Source: Neocallimastix lanati (nom. inval.)
Lineage: Eukaryota > Neocallimastigomycota > Neocallimastigomycetes > Neocallimastigales > Neocallimastigaceae
Assembly (NCBI GenBank): GCA_016946835.1
Contig: JACVTC010000085.1
Coordinates: 295,001 to 335,000 of the forward strand
Length of the DNA stretch: 40,000 bases
Direction of reading: 5' to 3'
Under the pieces are notes generated by a model that was given only the letters and a program-made list of their open reading frames with translations, had not been told where the DNA came from and did no database searches. Both the position numbers and the translations under genes were made by a program. Shown piece by piece: positions 33,378 to 40,000 of this stretch. Within the stretch, counting starts at the first letter, position 1; every line of letters begins with the position of its first letter.

Positions 33378-33451
33378 ATGGAAGACAATATAAATATTAA
33401 AACAAACGAAATTAATCAAAGAAAAGAACAAATTATTATTAACAAAAAATA
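33378..33451 (+). pseudogene. MULE transposase N-terminal fragment, third copy
   Basis: From an ATG at 33378 it reads MEDNINIKTNEI and QIIINKK, which match the start of the copies at 4599 and 20337, then TAA. Homology ends abruptly near 33455, where the sugar-transporter relic begins. Too short to have function. Confidence 0.65.
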
Positions 33452-33484
33452 AAAAATATTCTAAGCGTAACACTATAGTAACGA

Positions 33485-33960
33485 ACTTGATCAGAAGGAA
33501 CTTGAGGTTATTGTAGCTACTCATGCTGCTGGAAAATTTCCTGTCTCAGATCTTTTCAATATTGTTATTCGTCGTCGTATTTTTGTGGTTTTCTTAATCC
33601 AACTATTCCACAGACTGGTATTAAGGTTATCATGTACTGTCAATCACAAATTTAAAATAAAATTGATTTTTTAAAAGTTATTATCTAATATTGTTTTGCC
33701 AGTAGTTAATAATTTAGTTAACCTTGTTTCTACATTCCCAGGTATGTGGAATATTGAATGATTTGGACTTAAAAATTTATTAATTTGTGATGCTTTTATG
33801 ATGATATGTTTCCACTTATTAACCTTCATATTCTCCACTCAAACTAAGAAAGGAATAGTTTGGCAATATCTTGCAATTATTAGTATTTTCTTATATGTAT
33901 TCTTCTTCCCTTCTACATGGGGACCGGCTCCATGAATTTTTACTAAATTTATTAATAAAA
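33485..33960 (+). pseudogene. MFS sugar transporter, internal fragment
   Basis: The first part (33490-33645) ends in RRRIFVVFLIQLFHR and, after a one-base frameshift, TGIKVIMYCQ, the conserved Q-x2-TG(I/V)N-x-I-x-YY loop of hexose transporters. After about 65 unreadable bases, possibly an old intron, the second part (33700-33955) reads NLVSTFPGMWNIE, stop, FGLKNLLICDAF, matching the transmembrane segment and FGRR loop, and then FFPSTWGPAP, stop, IF, matching the conserved TWGP-x-PW motif. Both stops are TGA at positions expected to be Arg and Trp, single transitions or transversions. N- and C-terminal parts are missing. Sugar uptake is central to gut fungi, but this copy is dead. Confidence 0.8.
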
Positions 33961-34798
33961 TATTACAATTATTAAATTACACATTGATTTTATTATATTT
34001 AAAAATATATATATATATATATATTTAAATAATGTTAAATAAACCAGCACACTCAACGGAAATGTGACACTACTTAGTAATATTTATTATTAGTTTAATA
34101 TTTTATTTATTTATTTAATATTTTATTTATTTATTTTCAACTCAGAATTTTTAATTTTAAATCTTTTCATTAATTATATAGAAAATTTATTTACATTAAT
34201 TTTTACATTAAATTATAATTATATCATAATGTACAGTATTTTTACCATAAAACTTTAACAAATAATATATATATATATAACATATTAATATTATAAATGA
34301 ATATATATGAAAAGGAAATATATTTATAAAATTTAACATTAATTAAATAAAAAAAAAATATGTGATTAATTAAACATTAATTAGACTTGGGAAAATATAA
34401 TTAATATCAATTATGAATAATAATTAAGAATTTTTTTGAGGAAGAAAAGTAATTAAAAATTAGATTTTCATTTAATCAACATAATTTTTTTTGTATTTAT
34501 ATTTATTAAACAATTTTTTTTTTATTCCGAATTTAAATCTTTTAATAAATATAATTTTTATACATTTATTTATCTCTTATAATAACATTATTTTAAAAAT
34601 AATAATAATAACATACATAAATATTTACAATCAAAAATTATATATATATATATTTATATATATTTCTTTTTTGAATTTAATAAAAAATATATATGTATTA
34701 ATTAAATTTTTTATAAAATTCTTTTATAAATATTAATTTATTTTATAAGTTTCGAATTTTTAATAACTAATTATTTATTATTTAATAATAGTGAGACT
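33961..34798. other. A+T-rich intergenic DNA
   Basis: No gene seen. It holds (AT)n tracts near 34008-34023 and 34640-34662. The short less biased piece AAACCAGCACACTCAACGGA near 34041 could belong to the transporter relic but could not be placed. Confidence 0.5.
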
Positions 34799-34804
34799 TT
34801 TATT
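34799..34804 (-). terminator. Likely polyadenylation signal AATAAA of the mannanase gene
   Basis: AATAAA on the minus strand begins 11 bases after the stop codon. In such A+T-rich DNA the hexamer is common, so position is the main argument. Confidence 0.45.
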
Positions 34805-34814
34805 AAAACAGTTT

Positions 34815-36263
34815 TTAGCATCTTGAATTATTAATAACACAAGAATTATTATTTTCCCATCCCCAACAAATTCCATCATTGCTAGTGTAAGTAACTTGAC
34901 AGCCATAACAATAAGGATAGCCATATGTGGCTCTACCATTGCCATTATTGTTACATTTTGAAGTATTTATTCTACAAGACTTATTATTTTCCCAACCCCA
35001 TTTAGAACCATCTGAACCAGTAGATGTTACACTACAACCATTACAATAAGAATAAGAATTGGAGTTAGTGCTAGAATTGGAATTAGAATTGGAATTAGAA
35101 TTGGAATTAGAATTGGAATTAGAATTGGAATTAGAATTGGAATTAGAATTGGAATTAGAATTGGAATTAGAATTGGAATTAGAATTGGAATTAGAATTGG
35201 AATTAGAATAAGAGTTTGAATTGGAATTATTAGAATTAGAACTTGAACTTGAGCCTGAGTTATTATTATTACTACCATTATAAGCTTTTTTAGATGAATA
35301 TTTAATTCCATCATTTGAATAAAATACATATTTTCCCCAATCACTCAAACTATTTCTAGAAAAGGTTTTTGAACTTGTTAAATCAAGACAGGTGTCAATA
35401 CCTCCATTACCTGACCAAGACCAAGCAATCCATCCAATACGATTAGAATTACAGTAACTCATTAATGATTTATATACAACATCTCCTCCATTTTGCCACC
35501 AACCAAATTCTCCAACAATCCAGCATACTCCTTTAGCTTTTATTCCATCGAAACCAGAGTATAAACTAGTATTGTCTTTACCGAGAACTGAATAAACATG
35601 ATAGGAAAAAATAACATTTTTATTAGGATCAGCTGAAAGAACACTTTGAGCATAATTTATCATTGGTCCTGTTTCTTGACCATAGCCAGAAGCATCAATC
35701 ATAATTGCATTTTGGATTCCAATATTACGCATAGATTTAACAGCAGAAGAATAAGTATTACCCCAGAGGGATCCCTTATTCCAACTACCTTGCCATTCAT
35801 TAGCTATATTTATAATAATATAATCTTTATGAGTATTAACTAAATCCTTCATTTCTTTCCAGTAATTTAAAGCAGTAGTAGTAATATCGGATGGATTATC
35901 AGATCCTGTAAAGTCATGAAGTTCAAGAACACATACTAAACCAGCCTTTTCACACCATCCGATGATCTTTTCAACTTCAGTATATGAAGTTTTTGTGTAT
36001 TTAGCACCACAAGCTAAAACAATGCGTGCACTGTTAGCACCTAAAGCATTAATTTCATTAATGGAGAATTCCGTCTTATCAGTATACCAAGCATGTGCAA
36101 TATTAATACCACGGAAAATAAATTCATTACCATTTCCATCTAAAAGTTTACTTCCTTGAACATGCATTCCTTTTTCAGTTTTTCTTTTTTCAAGAGGTTT
36201 TGAAATTACTACAGATGTGGTAATAAATAAGAGTAAAACGAAAGTTAAAAATAATTTATTCAT
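34815..36263 (-). CDS. Secreted GH5 beta-mannanase with two fungal dockerins
   Basis: 482 residues. Residues 1-20 are a signal peptide, followed by a short propeptide ending in a Kex2-type Lys-Arg (26-27). Residues 33-325 are a glycoside hydrolase family 5 domain resembling the bacterial mannanase subgroup GH5_8: MHVQGSKLLDGNGNEFIFRG, ARIVLACG, VLELHDFTG. The catalytic acid/base is Glu156 in NIANEWQGSWN and the nucleophile Glu252 in IVGEFGWW. A Ser-Asn linker (about 328-403) leads to two Cys-rich fungal dockerins (404-437 and 449-482), each with YCxGC, DG, WGWEN and SC. It should be secreted, cleave beta-1,4-mannan in plant cell walls and join the fungal cellulosome through the dockerins. Single exon, no defects. 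Similarity of the catalytic domain to bacterial enzymes suggests horizontal transfer followed by addition of fungal dockerins. Confidence 0.95.
   Translation of the reverse strand: MNKLFLTFVLLLFITTSVVISKPLEKRKTEKGMHVQGSKLLDGNGNEFIFRGINIAHAWYTDKTEFSINEINALGANSARIVLACGAKYTKTSYTEVEKIIGWCEKAGLVCVLELHDFTGSDNPSDITTTALNYWKEMKDLVNTHKDYIIINIANEWQGSWNKGSLWGNTYSSAVKSMRNIGIQNAIMIDASGYGQETGPMINYAQSVLSADPNKNVIFSYHVYSVLGKDNTSLYSGFDGIKAKGVCWIVGEFGWWQNGGDVVYKSLMSYCNSNRIGWIAWSWSGNGGIDTCLDLTSSKTFSRNSLSDWGKYVFYSNDGIKYSSKKAYNGSNNNNSGSSSSSNSNNSNSNSYSNSNSNSNSNSNSNSNSNSNSNSNSNSNSNSNSNSNSNSNSNSNSSTNSNSYSYCNGCSVTSTGSDGSKWGWENNKSCRINTSKCNNNGNGRATYGYPYCYGCQVTYTSNDGICWGWENNNSCVINNSRC
35062..35213 (-). repeat. In-frame 12-bp repeat coding the Ser-Asn linker
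   Basis: About twelve copies of AATTCCAATTCT (read on the minus strand) coding Asn-Ser-Asn-Ser, inside the mannanase gene. Because the unit is a multiple of three, copy-number change by slippage would lengthen or shorten the linker without breaking the frame. Confidence 0.95.
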
Positions 36264-38640
36264 TTTTTTTAAAAAAAAAATAATTAATTAAATTGTAAAA
36301 TTATTATTATATATATATGTTAATATTTTTTTAAAAAAAAAATTTTTTTTTTATATCAAAAAAATAGTTTATTTTTTATTTTTTTTTTTTTAAAAAAAAA
36401 CAATATAAAAGTAGTAATTAAAATAATTAAAATAATTTTATATTAATGTAATCAATACAATAATAATAAAAATATTTAATTTTTTATTTTATTAATAATA
36501 AAATAAATGATAAAAAAAAATGAAATTTGGAATTTTTTACTCTTTTTATACTATTTTTTATATTATTAAATAATAATCATTTTATTGATGTAATGAAATC
36601 GTAATAAAATATTATTTTTTTTTATATTATTATTATAAATTAATAATTTAATAATTTAATATTATTAAAATTAGATTTAATTATTAAAAAAATTTTCCTT
36701 TTTTTAATATTATTATTTTTTAAAGTTTGTTTTATTTTCCGCTTAATTAAATATTAACTTTATATAATATGGAATATAAAAATATAAAAAACTTTAATTA
36801 ATATTGTTAAAGAAATATATACTTTTTTATTTCAAAACTTAAATAAAATATATTATAATTTTAATATTTTAAATTAAAAATTAAAAATTAATAGATAATT
36901 TAAGATGATTTTATTTTATAGTATTTAAAGTTATTAATAATTTGAATTAAATTAAAAATTTATGATAACCAATTAAATTATTTTTAAAATATTTATTTTT
37001 ATTAAATTTAAAATTTATATTAAAATTATAACTTATTTTAACATATTTGTTTTATTTATTTAATATTTTTAAGTATAATTTTTATATAAATATATAATTT
37101 AATAAAAATAAAAAATATTTTTTTTTTACATAAATAATATATATATAATTTTAAATAAAAATATAAATTATTAATACATATAAAATATAAAATATAAAGA
37201 AACTAGCTTTAAGTAAAATAAATTTCTATTGTAGTATTATAAATTTATATATTTATATTTTTTAAATAAATTATTACTTAATTTTGTTAATATTTGGGAT
37301 AATATATTTCATTGAAAAAATTATAATTTTTATTGTAAAGATATCAATAAAATATAAGAATTTTCTTATTTAATATTTATATTTTATTAATTTTCATCTT
37401 TCTATTAAATATATTATACTTTTGATATAAAAAAATTTACAAAAGTATATATATATATTAAAAAATAAGTATTTTGATATTTAATTAAATAATATTGAAA
37501 TGTTGTTAAAACATTAATAAATTAATTCAGAAGTGTATTTTAAAATTTATTAATCATATAATCATATATATAATATAAAAATTGTTCTTTTAAAAATATT
37601 AAATATTTATTTTCAAAAAATAATATTTTAATATTTTTAATTACTATGTATTATGAAACATATTTAAAAAATAAATATTAATTAATTAGTAAATAAAATA
37701 ATTAATTAAATGACAAATATTAATAATATTTAATATATATATATTATTAATTTTGTATCTTTTTCTATGTAATTATTATAATATTACTTAATATTATTTA
37801 TTTAAGTTGAAATAATTAGAAAGGAATATTTTAAAAATGCTTCGGATTTTATTTATTATAAATTATACTTTTTTAATATAAATATTATAAAATTAATATA
37901 AATATTAATTTTAATATAAATGCAATAAAAACTAGATTAATGCATAAATTTATGCTTTTACTACATTTCTTATTAACATAAATTTCTTATTAATTAGAGT
38001 TTTTATTTCTATTTTATATCAATATAGTAAGTTAATTTTTTATTCAGTATATTAAAATATATATTAAAATTTTAATATATATATATATATATATTTTTTT
38101 TTTGAATTGAAACAAAAAATTTTTGTAAAGTGGATTTAAATTGATCATTTTTTTTAATGTTAAATTTCTTTTTTTTTTATTTTATTAATTAATTAATTAA
38201 CTACATACTTTTTAATTCAGTTATAATTTAATATTTAAATATAAAATAATTTAACTTATTTAATTAATGTAAATGTAATATATAAATTTGTAATATTCTA
38301 ATATTTAATGTACGTCATACATACGCCATTAATATTATACATAACAAATATATAAAATAATTATGATATATTTTTACATAGTAAATATTTATAATATATA
38401 GAATTAATAATAAACATTATTTAATATTCCAAACTTTATTTCCAACAAAAATATATAAATTTAATATTTATTAAAGTTTTTATATTTTTATATTTTAAAT
38501 TAAATAAAATAAAATAAATAACTAATTAAACGGAAAATAAAAATAAACTTTAAATTAAATCATCGAAATATAATTTAATAAATTTTTATCAAATGTTATT
38601 ATATATTAAAGCATAAAATAATTTAATATTATTATAAATT
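36264..38640. other. A+T-rich intergenic DNA upstream of the mannanase gene
   Basis: No gene, RNA or mobile element recognised in about 2.4 kb. Only (AT)n tracts (37447-37459, 38076-38094) and poly-A or poly-T runs stand out. Confidence 0.55.
36309..36318 (-). promoter_or_regulatory. Possible TATA-like element of the mannanase gene
   Basis: An ATATATATAT run about 46-55 bases before the ATG, in an otherwise A-run and T-run rich leader. It is weak evidence in DNA of this composition. Confidence 0.25.
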
Positions 38641-38659
38641 GATTATAAATTGAGTATAT

Positions 38660-38830
38660 ATTTAATAATTATATCAATAGTAATGATAATGATATCAATA
38701 ATAATAGTAATAATGATATCAACAATGATACAAATAATAAAACCAATAATAATACTGAATAATAATATTAATAATAATGCTAATAATAATACCAATAATA
38801 ATACTGATAATGATACTAATAATGATAATT
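38660..38830 (+). other. Asn/Asp-codon tract, probably eroded low-complexity coding DNA
   Basis: Repeated AAT, GAT, AAC, ATC and ACT triplets in the + strand (AATAGTAATGATAATGATAT type) that would read Asn, Asp, Ile and Thr in one frame, interrupted by TAATAA near 38759. It looks like the Asn-rich linkers of genes in this genome but has no folded domain on either side, so it is a relic or a simple repeat. Confidence 0.4.
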
Positions 38831-38859
38831 TATTTTTTTTGACCAAAAACAAAACTGAG

Positions 38860-40000
38860 AGAAAAAATAAAAATAAAAGGAAAAAATTTGTAAAAAAAAA
38901 AAAAAAAAATTGAAAATAAAATTAAATTGTTATTATTTTTTTTGTCTCTCTTTTTTTTTTTTTTTCTTTTTCTTCTTCTCATTTATTCAAATATATATTA
39001 TATATATTTAATGATTTATTATTGGTAATGCTACTTGTATGAAATTAAAAAAAAAAAGAAAAAAAAACTAAAACAAAATGAAAACTAAAAATTAAAAAAA
39101 AAAAAAAAAAAAAACTTAATAAAATTCAAATTATAATTCAATTTAACAATTTTAATTTTTAAATATTTTTAAATACTATCTAAAATACAAAATTATAATT
39201 TATTGTAAAAAAATACATTAATTATACATTACATTATTAATATTTAAATAAATTACATTTAAAATAATATTGAATTTTTTTTTTTTTATTAATATATAAA
39301 ATTATTTTAGCAGGACCCTTCATTCTTTAATATGGGTCATACTAACATAAAAATTTATTCTTAAAGCTTATTTAACATCATCAATATATATTTGAAATCA
39401 TTAAATTTTAGAGATTTCCATAAGGAATATTTTTCTCTCTTTTATTTATTCATTATAGATTTCTATAGATTTCCATAAAAGATATTTTTCTCTCTTTTTT
39501 ATTTGTTCATTATATATTTCTATAAGTAATATTATTCATTCTCTATTAATTGTTCGTTTATTTTATATATATTAATATTTTTCCTATTCAAATAAATCCA
39601 AGTTTGTTTATTCTGTATATCTGTTTCCAATTTTAAGAAAAAATATATATATATTTATTATTATTAAAAGAAATTAATATAAATTAATGATACTGAGCAA
39701 TCCGCTTTCCTCATTGTATTATAATTAATTTTATATTTTCTTTTATTGTATTATTGAAATTGGTAATCCGTGATTCCTATATATTAATAAAATATATAAT
39801 TTTAAATAATATATATTTAAATAATATAATATGATCCGTAGTTCCCTAATGTATATAATTATTTTATTTATTATTGTAAAAGGAAAGGGTGACACGATAA
39901 ATAAAATTATATTATATATAAAAAATATGTTTTATTAATATTTAAAAATTTAAAACAATAATTATTATTAATCAATTGATGTAATACTTCGAATAACTTA
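38860..40000. other. A+T-rich DNA with a local tandem duplication
   Basis: No gene seen. A unit of about 55-59 bases is duplicated at 39412-39526 (both copies hold ATTTCCATAA, ATATTTTTCTCTCTTTT and CATTATA). Poly-A and poly-T runs are frequent near 38890-39115. Confidence 0.6.

Noticed and set aside
35027-35344. 105-codon minus-strand frame rich in Ile, Pro and Leu overlapping the linker repeat
   Set aside because: It is the alternative-frame shadow of the Ser-Asn linker of the mannanase gene.
38643-38913. Overlapping open frames on both strands in the Asn/Asp tract
   Set aside because: Both are by-products of triplet-like repeats without ends or domains typical of a gene.

Overview
This window looks like nuclear DNA of an anaerobic gut fungus (Neocallimastigomycota: the Piromyces, Neocallimastix, Anaeromyces and Orpinomyces group). 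The evidence is extreme A+T richness with long homopolymer runs in non-coding DNA, Asn/Ser-rich low-complexity coding segments, eukaryotic retrotransposons and a MULE-type transposon family. Most telling is a secreted GH5 mannanase that ends in two Cys-rich fungal dockerins, the module these fungi use to assemble cellulosomes. Genus and species cannot be fixed from the window alone.

Only three genes look intact: a seven-transmembrane protein with a long polar tail (16036-17241, +), a small secreted Cys-rich protein of unknown function (21293-21742, -) and the dockerin mannanase (34815-36263, -). All three lack introns and are isolated in A+T-rich intergenic DNA. Nothing suggests that they work together.

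The rest is mainly a graveyard of mobile elements and broken genes. At 4488-6552 lies a decayed MULE with FLYWCH-type transposase. It is followed by a Ty1/copia element (6619-12954, - strand, 5-bp target duplication GTTTC) inserted into an array of CATTTCG motifs, and then a 7-bp satellite and the inverted arm of the same array (12955-13630). A second MULE transposase fragment lies at 20337-21023. At 22196-30645 a relic of a Ty3/gypsy-like gag-protease region is split by a younger copia element (23100-29518, - strand, target duplication GAATA); removing that element restores the host reading frame exactly. The gypsy-like relic abuts a broken Hsp20 gene (30666-31225) at a perfect 16-bp inverted repeat. 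At 33378-33960 a third MULE fragment is followed by a broken MFS sugar-transporter gene.

Both copia elements have, directly beside the LTR, a primer-binding site that matches the anticodon arm of tRNA-Lys(CUU). This suggests priming by a cleaved tRNA half, as described for Drosophila copia. Two base-balanced islands (890-1290 and 32520-33010) stand out from the A+T-rich background and could not be assigned. No rRNA, canonical tRNA or CRISPR array was recognised.
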